Of a stretch of DNA of 64,000 nt, positions 46,409-55,917 are shown in pieces; position 1 is the first letter of the stretch, and each line of letters starts with the position of its first letter. The DNA comes from Salipiger mucosus DSM 16094. GTDB lineage: Bacteria; Pseudomonadota; Alphaproteobacteria; Rhodobacterales; Rhodobacteraceae. The stretch covers positions 1,228 to 65,227 of the forward strand of contig NZ_KE557279.1 in the NCBI RefSeq assembly GCF_000442255.1, written 5' to 3'. The notes beneath the pieces were generated by a model, which did not search any database, was not told where the DNA came from, and saw only the letters and a program-made list of their open reading frames with translations. A program made the position numbers and the translations under genes.

Positions 46409-48061
46409 TCAGGCTGCGTTGCGCCTGCCGGAGGGGCGCATGAAATCGGCGTCCAGTTCGTCCTCGCCCCCGCTCATGTCGAAGTCGAAGCCGCCACCGT
46501 CGAGCTTGTGCGCGGCCTTCGACACCCTCTTCGCGGGCCGCCGGGCAGCGACAGGAGCAGGTTGCCCCTGCTCGTCCGTGCGGAAGTAGGAGATGGCAGA
46601 GCGCAGCGTCTCGGACTGGGCGGACAGTTCTTCGGCGGTTGCGGACATCTGTTCCGAGGCCGACGTATTCTCCTGCGTCACCTTGTCGAGCTGCTGGATC
46701 GCCAGGTTGACCTGGGTCGCGCCGGAGGCCAGTTCGCGGCTGGCCGAGCTGATCTGGCTGACCAGTTCCGAGGTCCGCTCGATATCCGGCACCAGGCCAT
46801 CGAGCATTTTCCCAGCCTGTTCCGCGGCCTGCACCGTGTTGCCGGACAGCGAAGAGATCTCTCCCGCCGCCGTCTGGCTGCGCTCTGCAAGCTTGCGCAC
46901 CTCCGACGCCACCACGGCGAAGCCGCGCCCGTGTTCGCCGGCCCGCGCGGCCTCGACCGCTGCGTTCAGCGCCAGAAGGTCGGTCTGGCGGGCGATCTCC
47001 TGCACCACCATGATACGTTCGGCGATGGTCTTCATCGCCTCGACCGCCTCGGCCACGGCGCGGCCGGAATCTCGGGCGTCGGAGGCGGATTTCCGGGCCA
47101 TTTCCTCGGTCTGAGTGGCGTTTTCGGCGGTCTGTTTGATGTTGGCGGTCATCTGCTCCACCGAGCTCGACGCCTCTTCGGTCGAGGATGCCTGTTCCGT
47201 CGCGCCCTGGCTCAGCTGTTCGGCGGTCGAGGCCATTTCGGACGACCCCGACGCCACCTGGCCGGCTCCCCCCGTGACCTCGCCCACGACGCGGCGCAGG
47301 TTGTCGGTCATGTCGTTGAATGCCCTCAGAAGATCCGCAATCTCGTCGTTGGTCGTGATATTGGCGGTTTCGGTCAGATCGCCGGCCGCAACCTTGCTGG
47401 CCAAGGCATTCGCGCGATGAAGGCCACGGCTGATCGTCAGGATGATCCAGGCCGCCGCGATGGTCCCGATCGCGAGCATCCCGACGATCATCGCGATGGC
47501 GAGCGCGCGGGACGAGCCATAGTTCTCATTCGAGCGTGCGTCGGCCGCGGCAAGGCCTTCCATGTTCAACGCGAGAACTTCTTCAAGCAATGTCTCCATG
47601 CGGTCCCACATGACCTGGCCCTCGCGGGAGATCAGGCGATAGGCCTGAAGCTTGTTCCCGTTCTCGGCCATCGCCATTGCCCTGTCGTTCATCTCCGTAA
47701 GCGTCGTCAGTTCCTCTTCGAAATTTTCCAGTAGACGCTTACCGTCCTCGGACGCCAGGTCGGTGAATTCGTCGAAAATGTCCTGTCCGATGCCTCGGGT
47801 TTGCTCCAGACGCTGCTGGACGAGGGCCTCCTGCTCAGGGTTTTCCGCCAGGATGTATTCCCTGACGTCACGTTGCGCCCGCAACTGATTGGCCGTCAGT
47901 TGTTCTGCCAATTGTACGCGTTGCGCGTCCTCTTGGACGATACTGGTCAGATTGCCGCTCATCGTGCCGAGCGAGCGCAGACCCATGACCATCCCGAAGA
48001 CGGCAACGGCGATCAGGACCGCGAATGCGGATGCGAGCTTGAGTTTCAGTGTAAATCTCAT
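46409..48061 (-). CDS. Methyl-accepting chemotaxis protein
   Basis: 550 residues. TM1 about 9-29, a periplasmic four-helix-bundle sensor (about 30-185), TM2 about 188-212, HAMP about 213-265 and a long MCP signalling domain whose hairpin tip is [41 protein letters not shown]. Glutamine/glutamate methylation candidates flank it ([17 protein letters not shown]). The C-terminus ends [10 protein letters not shown] and has no NWETF-like pentapeptide. It is the only transmembrane receptor in the cluster; ligand unknown. Confidence 0.95.
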   Translation of the reverse strand: MRFTLKLKLASAFAVLIAVAVFGMVMGLRSLGTMSGNLTSIVQEDAQRVQLAEQLTANQLRAQRDVREYILAENPEQEALVQQRLEQTRGIGQDIFDEFTDLASEDGKRLLENFEEELTTLTEMNDRAMAMAENGNKLQAYRLISREGQVMWDRMETLLEEVLALNMEGLAAADARSNENYGSSRALAIAMIVGMLAIGTIAAAWIILTISRGLHRANALASKVAAGDLTETANITTNDEIADLLRAFNDMTDNLRRVVGEVTGGAGQVASGSSEMASTAEQLSQGATEQASSTEEASSSVEQMTANIKQTAENATQTEEMARKSASDARDSGRAVAEAVEAMKTIAERIMVVQEIARQTDLLALNAAVEAARAGEHGRGFAVVASEVRKLAERSQTAAGEISSLSGNTVQAAEQAGKMLDGLVPDIERTSELVSQISSASRELASGATQVNLAIQQLDKVTQENTSASEQMSATAEELSAQSETLRSAISYFRTDEQGQPAPVAARRPAKRVSKAAHKLDGGGFDFDMSGGEDELDADFMRPSGRRNAA

Positions 48062-48071
48062 GGCGCTGTCC

Positions 48072-48596
48072 TCAGGGCTGGAGTGCAGGAAGCTCGAACC
48101 CGCTCAGATGGGTCGAAAATATCCCGTCTAGATCGGGAATGATGAAGAAACGGTCGTTCTTGCGGCCGATGGCCTCGACCAGATGACGCGGCCAGCGGGT
48201 GCCGACGCTGGGCACATCCTCTAGCGCGGCGCCGGTCACGTCGGTGACCTCGTGCACCTGTTCGGCCAGGATCCCGACGACCGAAGGCGCGCCGTCGAGC
48301 ATCAGGTCGAGCACCAGGATGCGTGTGTCGGCATTGGGCGGGCGGATCGGCATACGCAGGGGAATGCGTAGGTCGGTTAGCGGCACGACCATGCCGCGCA
48401 CGTTGATGAGCCCGCTGGCGAAGCCTGGCGCGTTCGGGACGCGGGTGATGGTGCCGGGCTCGATCACCTCGCGCAGGATCGCGGTCGAGATCGCCACCAG
48501 CTCCGCCCCGAGGCTGAGCGTGACCATGGTGCGGTTGCGCCGAGCGTGGGACGGCATTCCGGCGGGCGGGCGCCGTTCGGTGGTTGCGGACATCAT
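48072..48596 (-). CDS. cheW: CheW coupling protein (copy 2)
   Basis: 174 residues with a CheW domain: [53 protein letters not shown] and [30 protein letters not shown] at 48596 overlaps the cheA stop by four bases. Its C-terminal [12 protein letters not shown] is a common CheW ending. Confidence 0.92.
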   Translation of the reverse strand: MMSATTERRPPAGMPSHARRNRTMVTLSLGAELVAISTAILREVIEPGTITRVPNAPGFASGLINVRGMVVPLTDLRIPLRMPIRPPNADTRILVLDLMLDGAPSVVGILAEQVHEVTDVTGAALEDVPSVGTRWPRHLVEAIGRKNDRFFIIPDLDGIFSTHLSGFELPALQP

Positions 48597-50497
48597 GCGG
48601 CCTCCGTGCTGTCGCGCGTCTGGCCGAAGGCCACCAGTTGCGGCACATCTAGGATCAGCGCGACCGAACCGTCGCCCAGCACCGTCGCGCCGGAAAAAGT
48701 CTTAAGCGCGGCATGCAGCGGCGTAAGCTGCTTGATGACGGTCTGGCTGGAGCCGATGATCCGGTCGACGGTCAGCCCGACCCGCAGTTCGCCGGCCGTC
48801 ACCACGACGACCTTCTGCCAGGGTCCGGCCTGTCCCTCGCAGCCCAGCAGGTCGCGCATTCGCAGAAACGGCACCAGCTGGTCGCGAATGTTGAGGAAGC
48901 GGGAGCCCCGGCTACCGTCCGCATGCGCCTCGGGCAGTTCGCTGATGTGTTCGACGGCGGCCAGCGGGATCGTGTAGCGTTCGCCGCCGATCTCGACCAG
49001 CAACCCGTCGATGATCGCGAGCGTCAATGGCAGTCGCATGTCTATCTGCGTGCCGTGCCCGGGCTCGCTGTCAACCTCGATGGAGCCGCGCAGCTGTTCG
49101 ACGGTGCGTTTCACCACGTCCATGCCCACACCGCGGCCCGACAGTTCGGTCACCGTTTCGGCGGTGGAGAAGCCGGGGTGCAGGATCATCGCCCGCAGTT
49201 CGGACTCCTCCAGTTCGGCGTCGGGGGCCACCAGCCCGCGCTCCTCGGCCCGGGCGCGGATGCGGCCGAGATCGAGGCCGCGCCCGTCGTCCGACAGGCT
49301 GATGACCACCTCGGCCCCGGAATAGCGGGCGCTCAGGCGGATCGTTCCGGCGTCGGGCTTGCCGAGCGCGCGGCGATCCTCGGCTGCCTCGAGGCCGTGA
49401 TCGGCAGAGTTGCGGATCAGATGCAGCAGCGGATCCGCCAGCAGTTCGATCACCGTCTTGTCGAGTTCTGTATCCTCGCCCTCGATCTCCAGCACGATCT
49501 GTTTGCCGAGGCTGTCGTTCAGATCGTGCACGAGGCGTCGGAACCGGCCGGTGATCGTTTCGATGGGTGTCATGCGGATCGACATCGTCGTCTCGCGCAT
49601 CCCGGTGGCGAGGCGCTGAATCTCTTCGGCAACGCCAACAAGTTGCGGATCGCCTGAACGCAGGGCGAGTTCCGCCAGCCGCGCCTCGGCGATTACCAGT
49701 TCGCCGACGCGGTCCATCATCTCGTCCAGCCGTTCGGCCGGGACGCGCATCATCGCGCGGTCGCGTGAGGGTGCAGCGGACGGGCCGGTGACCGTAGCGG
49801 GGTCATCGGGCGCCCCGGCTTCGGGCACGCCATCGCGCTGCAAGTCGAGGTCCAGCCCCCCGTCGTTGAAGATGAAGACCTCACGGATCTGGTCCTCCGT
49901 CAGGTTGCCGGGCAGGCGCATCCGCCAACCGAGCCATAGCCGGTCGGGCTCGATCGCGGCCAGGTCCGGCAGGCGATCGGTCAGCACCTCGACATCGGTG
50001 GCGCCCAGGGTGCGCAGTTCGTCCAGCAGCCCTTGCGGCCGGGCGCCGAGGATCAGGCAGTCGGGCGCCAGATGGAAGGACAGTCGCCAGCCGTCCGATG
50101 CGTCGGCCGCGCCATCCCCGACGCTTGAGACCATCGCGCCAAGTTCCGCCAGCAGGGGCGCCCCGGCTTCAGGCCCGCCGCCGTCCAGCAACGCGACGAC
50201 GTGATCGCGCGCCCTCAGGCACAGGGCGATCAGCGCGGGGGTGACGGGAAAGGCGCCTTCGCGCACAGCCTCGAAGGCGGTTTCGAAATGATGCAGGAAC
50301 TGCGACAGTTCGACATGGCCGAACATTGCGCCCGAGCCCTTGAGCGTATGCAGATCGCGGAACACGCGGTCTATCAGCGCCTTGTCGTCGGGGCGGCTCT
50401 GCATGTCCAGCAGTCCGGCCTCAAGGCTTTCGGCAAGCTGTTGCGCTTCCATCAAGAAAAGTTCGTCGGCGTCCCCCCGGCCGTTCGTCCCCGTCAT
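48593..50497 (-). CDS. cheA: Chemotaxis histidine kinase CheA
   Basis: 634 residues. P1 (Hpt) at about 5-110 with the phosphorylated His in FRDLHTLKGSGAMFG; a region around 115-215 in the P2 position; P3 dimerisation (RVPAERLDEMMDRVGELVIAEARLAEL, about 250-320); P4 kinase with N box HLIRNSADHGLE, G1 DDGRGLDLGRI and G2 ELSGRGVGMDVV; P5 CheW-like domain (RLPLTLAIIDGLLVEIGGERYTIPL to the end). All catalytic motifs are intact. Coupled by 4-bp overlaps to both neighbours. Confidence 0.95.
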   Translation of the reverse strand: MTGTNGRGDADELFLMEAQQLAESLEAGLLDMQSRPDDKALIDRVFRDLHTLKGSGAMFGHVELSQFLHHFETAFEAVREGAFPVTPALIALCLRARDHVVALLDGGGPEAGAPLLAELGAMVSSVGDGAADASDGWRLSFHLAPDCLILGARPQGLLDELRTLGATDVEVLTDRLPDLAAIEPDRLWLGWRMRLPGNLTEDQIREVFIFNDGGLDLDLQRDGVPEAGAPDDPATVTGPSAAPSRDRAMMRVPAERLDEMMDRVGELVIAEARLAELALRSGDPQLVGVAEEIQRLATGMRETTMSIRMTPIETITGRFRRLVHDLNDSLGKQIVLEIEGEDTELDKTVIELLADPLLHLIRNSADHGLEAAEDRRALGKPDAGTIRLSARYSGAEVVISLSDDGRGLDLGRIRARAEERGLVAPDAELEESELRAMILHPGFSTAETVTELSGRGVGMDVVKRTVEQLRGSIEVDSEPGHGTQIDMRLPLTLAIIDGLLVEIGGERYTIPLAAVEHISELPEAHADGSRGSRFLNIRDQLVPFLRMRDLLGCEGQAGPWQKVVVVTAGELRVGLTVDRIIGSSQTVIKQLTPLHAALKTFSGATVLGDGSVALILDVPQLVAFGQTRDSTEAA

Positions 50498-50862
50498 CGG
50501 CCCAGCACCTTCTGCACGACGCCCAGCAGCTTGCGATCGTCGAATGGTTTGGTCATCCAGCCAAGCGCCCCGGCCTCGCGCGCCTTCTGTTTCAGCGTGT
50601 CGGCGTTTTCGGTCGACAGGAAGATCACCGGCACCCCGGCACTGCCCGGCATCTTGCGGAAGGCGCGTATGAAGCCGAGTCCGTCGAGGTTCGGCATGTT
50701 CTGATCGGTGATCACCGCCGCGGGCATGGACGCACGCACCTGGCTCAACGCGGCCTGGCCGTCGCTCGCCTCGACCGTGTCGTAACCGGCCATCCGCAGG
50801 GTCGAGGTGATCATTCTGCGCACCGAGTCGGAATCGTCGACGACAAGCACCCGCCCGCTCAT
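50494..50862 (-). CDS. CheY-type single-domain response regulator
   Basis: 122 residues, only a receiver domain: VLVVDDSDSVRRMITSTLRM (acidic pocket), phospho-acceptor Asp at about 53 in AVITDQNMPNLDG, FLSTENADT and the Lys in WMTKPFDD. ATG at 50862 overlaps the preceding STAS gene stop (ATGA). This early-operon CheY probably signals to the motor, or serves as a phosphate sink. Confidence 0.93.
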   Translation of the reverse strand: MSGRVLVVDDSDSVRRMITSTLRMAGYDTVEASDGQAALSQVRASMPAAVITDQNMPNLDGLGFIRAFRKMPGSAGVPVIFLSTENADTLKQKAREAGALGWMTKPFDDRKLLGVVQKVLGR

Positions 50863-51146
50863 TCTGACACCTCGGCTACGGGGGCCACCGCGACTGGCAC
50901 CGGTGTTGCCACGGTATCGAGCGCGAGAGATTGCCACAATTCGACCGCAGGGCCGTCCTCCGGCATTTCGACGGTCAGCGTCCGCCCCTGACCCTCGGCC
51001 GTGCGGATCGCACAGGCCAGCAGCTGCGCGCCGCAGGCGTCGAGCGTGTCGTCCGGCGACAGCCTGACGACGGACCCGCCATCGGCCAACAGGCACGCCA
51101 GGCGATCCCGTGCGTCGGCAATTTCGCTGATCGTCAATGAGGCCAT
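50859..51146 (-). CDS. STAS-domain protein, first gene of the che operon
   Basis: 95 residues with the STAS fold of anti-sigma-antagonist type (VVRLSPDDTLDACGAQLLACAIRTAEGQGRTLTVEMPEDGPAVELWQSLALD). The usual phosphorylatable serine position falls near DACGAQ, where a serine is absent, so regulation by phosphorylation is uncertain. STAS genes lead several alphaproteobacterial che clusters. ATG at 51146 has GGGAAGGAGC upstream; a longer frame to 51275 lacks support. It starts divergently from the coiled-coil gene at 51334. Confidence 0.8.
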   Translation of the reverse strand: MASLTISEIADARDRLACLLADGGSVVRLSPDDTLDACGAQLLACAIRTAEGQGRTLTVEMPEDGPAVELWQSLALDTVATPVPVAVAPVAEVSE

Positions 51147-51333
51147 GCGCTCGCTCCTTCCCCTTCGGACAGGGTCGGAGAGTGGAGATAAAGAGTTTCC
51201 CGTTGGTAAAACCCGGACCAGATTTTCCGAGGCGCGGTGTAACCTCGTGTTAATGTCCCAGCGCCTATCGTCCACTCGTTACCCGCCGCCGCCTCGGCCG
51301 CGGCGTTTTCGGGAACGAGGTGGGACAGCCCGC
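51147..51333. promoter_or_regulatory. Divergent promoter region of the che cluster
   Basis: 187 bases between the STAS gene and the coiled-coil gene; must carry both promoters. It includes GTGTAACCTCGTGTTAATGTCCC (51236-51258), an AT-richer patch; no obvious operator palindrome is seen. Confidence 0.4.
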
Positions 51334-53067
51334 ATGGCGCAACTGGACAGCCCCATCGAAAGCACGACCACCCTGACGTCGCGGCTGGCGGCCGAGGGGC
51401 GTGCCGTCGAAACCGTCTTCACTGCCGCGGCCGATGCGCTGTTTGCGGGGCGCGAGGATCTGGTCCGCCTCGTCGCGACGATCCAGGCCTATCGTACTGG
51501 CCTGTCGCGGCTTTCCACCGACGAACTGATCGCCAGCAGCACCGCGATGACCGAACAGATCGCCACGGTGGAGGCATCCTTTGCCGAAGAATGCCGCGCC
51601 ATTGCCACCATGGAACAGGCGCTGCGCGCCACGAAGAGCCCGTTCTCCAGCCTGCGCCAACGGGTCCAGACGTTGCAGGTGTTCACCAGCACCGTGCGCG
51701 TGGTGGAGATGGAAGTCGGCTTCGACGAAGGCCACAGCTTCTCGCAGCAGATCAAGGACCAGTCGACCCGGAGCATGGAGGGCCTCGAGGAACTGGGACG
51801 ACTTGCGCGCAGGATCCGCGAGCAGACGGCCGAGATCTCGGCCCGGCAGACGGCCTTTACGGACACGGGGGGGCGGTCGCTGTCCGCGATGCGCGGACAG
51901 CTCGACGCGATGGTAGCCCGGATCGCGCCCGGGGTGAAAAAGGCCCTTGAGGACGGCGCCCGGACGGAGGATGCCGCCCGCCAGGCAAGCGACCGCCTTG
52001 GCGGCGCCATCTCCGCGCTGCAGGTTGGCGACAGCTTCCGGCAGCGGATCGAGCATGCGGGCGCCGCGCTGGCCCTTCTTCCCGACGCCACCGAGCATCG
52101 GGCGGCCCACGCCTTCCTGCGCCATCTGGTCGCCACGCAAATGACCGCAGCCGCGACGGCATTGCGGCGCGACATCGACCGCGCCGCCGACACCATGGCG
52201 ACTGTCTCCGCAGGAACGGCGGACCTGGTCGCCTGGTCGGGCGAGCTGCTTGAGTCGTCCGAGATCGCGGAGCTTCTGGGCACCTTGCAGGATGTCTCGG
52301 GCGCCGGTCTGGCCCGGCTCTATTCAGCGCAGGCCGAACGTCGGCTGCTGGAGACCCAGCTGCGCACCCTGCGCGACGCTCTGGGCGACATCCAGAAGGT
52401 GACCCGCGAACAGCTTGAAGTCGACGGCCTGATGCGGATGGGCAGTTACAACGTGACCCTGCGCAGCCAATCATCGCGTGGCAAGGGCACGACGATGACC
52501 TATGTTGCGAAGCAGATTGGCGAATTGACCGACCAGTGCCTTGCTGCGCGGCAGGACGTCATGCGCCATCTGGACGTGGTTCGCCGCACCATCGCAGACA
52601 ATTTCCACACGAGCGCGGGCCGGGTGTCGGGCCGGCTGGACAGCATCGCTGACGGCATGTCGGGTCTGGGCGACATGCTGCGTCTCTGGCGCGACCTCCA
52701 TGCCTCGCTGTCTGATCTGCGCACGGCAGGCCCAGAGGCCGTGGCGGAGTTTGACCGCTGCGCAAAACAGATGCGGGCGCAGCTTGCGACCGCGCAACGG
52801 CTGGAAGATATGGCAGACCGCCTGCGCATCGACCCGTCCGTGCCCCAGGCCTTTCCCGCGGACGACCCCACAGCGCGAGAGATCGCGGCGCAGATACGCG
52901 CGCTTTATTCGGTCCCCGAAGAACGCGAGATCCACGATCGCCTCTGTGCGCCCGGTTCGTCAGGCGCCGCGCTGCCCGCGCGGGCTCCGGCGGAAGGCAT
53001 CGCAGGGGGGGCACCCGCCGAGCCCGGCGGGGCGCCCGCGGAAGAGGCCGAGTTCGAATGGTTCTGA
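51334..53067 (+). CDS. Large soluble coiled-coil protein linked to chemotaxis, C-terminal aromatic tether
   Basis: 577 residues, predominantly alpha-helical with heptad-like stretches (for example ELGRLARRIREQTAEISARQTAF, 150-175; ALGDIQKVTREQLEVDGL, 350-367), no signal peptide and no membrane span. It lacks the conserved MCP hairpin tip. The C-terminus is a flexible Pro/Ala/Gly/Glu tail ending EEAEFEWF, similar in design to the flexible linker and W/F pentapeptide by which MCPs hold CheR/CheB. It is divergent from the che operon and followed 40 bases later by a globin gene. Possibly a cytoplasmic scaffold or receptor-like protein; no named family is recognised. Confidence 0.6.
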   Translation: MAQLDSPIESTTTLTSRLAAEGRAVETVFTAAADALFAGREDLVRLVATIQAYRTGLSRLSTDELIASSTAMTEQIATVEASFAEECRAIATMEQALRATKSPFSSLRQRVQTLQVFTSTVRVVEMEVGFDEGHSFSQQIKDQSTRSMEGLEELGRLARRIREQTAEISARQTAFTDTGGRSLSAMRGQLDAMVARIAPGVKKALEDGARTEDAARQASDRLGGAISALQVGDSFRQRIEHAGAALALLPDATEHRAAHAFLRHLVATQMTAAATALRRDIDRAADTMATVSAGTADLVAWSGELLESSEIAELLGTLQDVSGAGLARLYSAQAERRLLETQLRTLRDALGDIQKVTREQLEVDGLMRMGSYNVTLRSQSSRGKGTTMTYVAKQIGELTDQCLAARQDVMRHLDVVRRTIADNFHTSAGRVSGRLDSIADGMSGLGDMLRLWRDLHASLSDLRTAGPEAVAEFDRCAKQMRAQLATAQRLEDMADRLRIDPSVPQAFPADDPTAREIAAQIRALYSVPEEREIHDRLCAPGSSGAALPARAPAEGIAGGAPAEPGGAPAEEAEFEWF

Positions 53068-53107
53068 ATCCGGCCTGTGGGGCTCTTTCAGAAGGATATT
53101 GCACAGG

Positions 53108-53533
53108 ATGCTGACCCAAGGGGAGATCAAGGCGATCCGCGCCAGTTGGCTGCTGGTCGCAGCCAATCGCGCCGAATTGGGCGAGCGTTTCTACAAGAAC
53201 CTGTTCCGCGCCGCCCCCGAGGTCCGGCCCATGTTCACCAACGGGCCGCGGGTGCAGGGACGCAAGCTGATGGAGACGCTGGCCATCGTGGTCGACAGCC
53301 TCGACGACCTCGCTCCCCTGCTGCCGACGATCCGGCAACTCGGCGCCAGTCACGCCGCGCTCGGCGTTCGGCCGGAGCATTTCGATTTGGTGGGGAGGAT
53401 CCTCCTGCAGACGCTCGTCGAGGCGGCGGGGGAGGAGATGCCGAATGGCGCTACCGACGCGTGGACGAAGGCCTATCAAGCTGTCGCTTCGGCAATGATC
53501 AATGAGGAGATGCCAAAGCCGAACCGGTTCTGA
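53108..53533 (+). CDS. Single-domain bacterial globin
   Basis: 141 residues matching flavohaemoglobin/Vitreoscilla-type globin domains: MLTQGEIKAIRASW (A helix), RFYKNLFRAAPEVRPMFTNG with the CD-corner Phe, and ASHAALGVRPEHFDLVGRILLQTL with the proximal His in SHAALG. There is no reductase domain. Such globins bind O2, NO or sulfide. It is 40 bases after the coiled-coil gene on the same strand, inside a chemotaxis cluster, so a role in supplying an oxygen- or NO-related signal is conceivable but unproven. Confidence 0.88.
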   Translation: MLTQGEIKAIRASWLLVAANRAELGERFYKNLFRAAPEVRPMFTNGPRVQGRKLMETLAIVVDSLDDLAPLLPTIRQLGASHAALGVRPEHFDLVGRILLQTLVEAAGEEMPNGATDAWTKAYQAVASAMINEEMPKPNRF

Positions 53534-53698
53534 TCTCAAGAGAATTGCGCGTCGGGGAGCTTTCGGAGTGCATTTTCCCTCTACTGACGCTCAACTGGAG
53601 GCCGTTGGACGGCTCTGATGCGCAAAGCCTATGAGGGATTCACCTCGTGATTCCAATGCGCTAACTTGAAGGGATGATCAGTCCCATACCCCGACCGG

Positions 53699-54519
53699 CG
53701 TTGTTGCGCAACTCTCGGCTGAGGCGTGACTGCCCTTCCCCCCTGACGTTATGCCACGCGGACGATCTCGGCGGTACCGAGGGCGTTGAAGCGGTTCATG
53801 AGGGCGATGCGGATGTGGATTTCGGCTGCCTGGCGAGGGGCTCTGGCCATGATCCGCTCGCCGAGGGCTTTCAGGCAGCGCAGACCCGCCTCGATACGGC
53901 TGCGGACGTGGTATCCGGTCCAGCGTTTCCAGAACGCCTGCCCGTAGTGTCGGATCGCGCGCAGTGTCTCGTTTCGGGCGCGTACCGCAGGGCAATCGTC
54001 TTTCCGCAGGCAGCCTTTTTCCGGATCGGAATGATCGGAGCATCTTCACGCTCGATGATGGCCTTGTGGCAGCGGCGCGTGTCGTAGGCGCCGTCGGCGG
54101 TCACGGTGCCGATCTGCTCATCTTTTGGGATCTGACCGAGCAGGCCGGGAAGCACCGGGCTGTCGCCGTCGCGGCTGGGGGTCAATTCCAGGGCGCGGAT
54201 GTCGGACGTGGCCGGGTCCATGGCCAGATGCACCTTGCGCCATTGGCGCCGGCCCTGTGGCCCGTGTTTTCGGGTCTGCCATTCGCCATCGCTCAAGAAC
54301 TTGATCCCGGTGCTGTCGATCAGAAGGTTCAACGGACCTGCGACACGGCGATACGGAACCTGAACAGTCTGCTTGTCCGAGTCCCACCGCTCGCCGTCGC
54401 GGAGCCACATGCCGTTCAGGTTCATGCCCTTCTTGCTGGGGACTCCCGGTTCGTGATCCGGGTTAGCGATCTGTGAAAGGTCGGCGTATTCGAGGAAAAC
54501 GACCTCGCGTCGGGAGAGT
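53699..54519 (-). mobile_element. IS5-family element remnant 2
   Basis: Left end GCGTTGTTGCGCAACTCTCG (53697-53716) shares the TTGTTGCGCAA core with remnant 1. The transposase homology ends near 54519 without a right terminal repeat, so the 5' end of the transposase is missing. It borders the chemotaxis cluster on the right, in the same orientation as remnant 1. Confidence 0.78.
53749..54519 (-). pseudogene. IS5-family transposase pseudogene 2
   Basis: Reads EVVFLEYADLSQIANPDHEPG, then NLLIDSTGIKFLSDGEWQTRKHG (first Asp) and GTVTADGAYDTRRCH (second Asp). A one-base slip in an A run near 54015-54020 (IPIRK/K) moves the rest to another frame: RKDDCPAVRARNETLRAIRHYG, FWKRWTGYHVRSRIEAG (catalytic Glu), ending ALGTAEIVRVA at the stop at 53749. 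The N-terminus is missing beyond 54519. No hairpin microinsertion is present in this copy. Confidence 0.85.
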
Positions 54520-54660
54520 TAACGTCAGGTCGAGAGATGATTTGGCTCTAGTTGCACGAGATGGGAAATAATCTCCTTGGTGGCGACTATAAATTTAAAA
54601 GATATTTTAGCCTCGCGCTGCCAGTGTCGTGTTCGTGCCCGCTCCCCCGGTTGGCGCGCA
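54520..54660. other. AT-rich spacer between mobile fragments
   Basis: Contains an AT-rich patch (TATAAATTTAAAAGATATTTTAG, 54589-54611), the lowest-GC stretch nearby, with no gene. It may be prophage or plasmid DNA left between the IS5 remnant and the integrase pseudogene. Confidence 0.35.
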
Positions 54661-54698
54661 AGGGTTCCCGGGCGCCGCTCCTCCCGCCCGGGAACCCT
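54661..54698. repeat. Perfect 14-bp inverted repeat downstream of the integrase pseudogene
   Basis: AGGGTTCCCGGGCG / CGCCCGGGAACCCT separated by 10 bases, located 8 bases after the integrase stop codon (54706-54708). It is a strong hairpin without a T tract; it may be an old integrase terminator or a protein-binding site. Confidence 0.6.
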
Positions 54699-54705
54699 GA
54701 CCGCA

Positions 54706-55465
54706 TCACGTCGTCATCCGCATCTCGTCTAGCCAGTCCGCGTAGTGCTGCATCATCCGCGTCCGCCCCTTCCAGGTCCTCGGCCGAGTTATAGGCCCGC
54801 CGGACGTTGTTCTTGTCCTCGTGCGAGAGTTGCTTCTCGATCCACCGCTCGTCCCACCCCTGCTCGTTGAGGTTCGTCGAGGCTGTCTTGTGGAACCCGT
54901 GCGGGACGTGCTTGCCCTTTTAGCCGAGCGACTTCATCGCCGCCTCCATGGTGTTCTCCGACATCACCGGCCCGGTGCGGCCCTGGGCAGGGAACATCAG
55001 GTCGCCTTTATGCCCGGTGAAGGAGCGGAGGAGCTTGAGCGTCGCGAGGCTCTGCGTCGCCAGCGGGACGATATGCTTGCGCTTCCGCTTCATCCTCCCG
55101 GCGGGCACGACCCACAAGCCGTCTTCCCACGAGATTTCGTTCCACGTCCCGAACCTCAGCTCCGAGGAGCGCAGCCATGTCAGAGCGGTGAGCTTGAGGG
55201 CACATTGCGTGATGAAGCCGCCCGGGCAGTCCCAGACGGCGCGCATCAAGACTTCCACCTCGTCGCGCTCCGTGACTGCGGGGAAGCCCTGCTTCTTCGG
55301 CGCCACGATCGCGCCCTAGAGATCAGCGGCGACATCCCGGTCGCAGTCGCCGGTCGCGATGCCGCAGCGCAAAACACAGCTCGCCGCGCCGCGTACCCTA
55401 CGGGCGTTCTCATACCGCTGGGCTGCATCCTCTTCGCGCAGGACTGGCGCCTTTCCTGATCCTCC
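54706..55465 (-). pseudogene. Tyrosine recombinase (P4-type integrase) pseudogene, C-terminal part
   Basis: Core-binding and catalytic domains of a DUF4102/P4-like integrase: ARRVRGAASCVLRCGIATG, then (after a TAG) IVAPKKQGFPAVTE, ALTWLRSSELRFGTWNEI (Arg I region), KRKHIVPLATQSLATL, then (after a TAA replacing Tyr in KSLG-Y-KG) KHVPHGFHKTASTNLNEQGWDERWIEKQLSHED (His-x-x-Arg box with Lys, H, H). A one-base insertion near 54755 precedes RTRMMQHYADWLDEMRMTT. With two stops and a frameshift it is dead. It is joined at 55465 to an IS21 fragment that separates it from its N-terminal part. Confidence 0.87.
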
Positions 55466-55917
55466 TTACCTCCAGTCGAACTGGCAGGCCTCGCCTGGAT
55501 CGAAGGTTAGTGGGACATAGGCGGCCGCAGACGCCTCCCGTTCCTCCCTGTTCCACGACGCTGCATATCGCCGAACTGCATCATAACCGCCGTCGTATCC
55601 GCGGGCCCGCAGCTCCTCGAAGATCCGGATAAGGGTCAGCCTCTCACGCTTCGCCTTCCGGGCATTTGCCGCCAGCATGTCATCGAGCTCACCCGTCCAG
55701 GGGCCGATCTTCGGCAGCGGCTGGATCATGCGCTCGTAGGTCAGTTCGGTCGCCCCGGACCGGATCACCTTGCGCACCGTGTTCCGCGAGACCCGTAGTT
55801 CGCGGCAGATCTGCTTGATCGACTTGTTCGGCATTGGCCTCGGACCAATGGCGGCTCAATGCCTCAATCCTGAAAATACGCCCGCCGCATCTTCGCAATC
55901 GTCTCCACGACCAACAT
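55466..55917 (-). pseudogene. IS21 transposase IstA, N-terminal fragment
   Basis: Begins MLVVETIAKMRRAYFQD at 55917, is interrupted by a 41-base hairpin microinsertion (55827-55867), and continues KSIKQICRELRVSRNTVRKVIRSGATELTYERM (the IstA helix-turn-helix) to TFDPGEACQFDW. The DDE catalytic domain is missing. IstB is absent. Non-functional. Confidence 0.85.
55827..55867 (-). repeat. Hairpin microinsertion E (type II)
   Basis: 41 bases between codons for AYFQD and KSIKQI of IstA. Minus strand: TGAGGCATTGAGCC, loop GCCATTGGTCCGAG, GCCAATGCCGAA; outer stem GGCATTG/CAATGCC. Deleting 41 bases restores the IstA frame. Shares ends (TGAG..GAA) and loop with copies F and G in an unrelated transposase. 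Confidence 0.68.

Noticed and set aside
53749-54519. A microinsertion in transposase pseudogene 2
   Set aside because: The frame break near 54015 is explained by a single-base slip in an A run; no 40-base insert is present.
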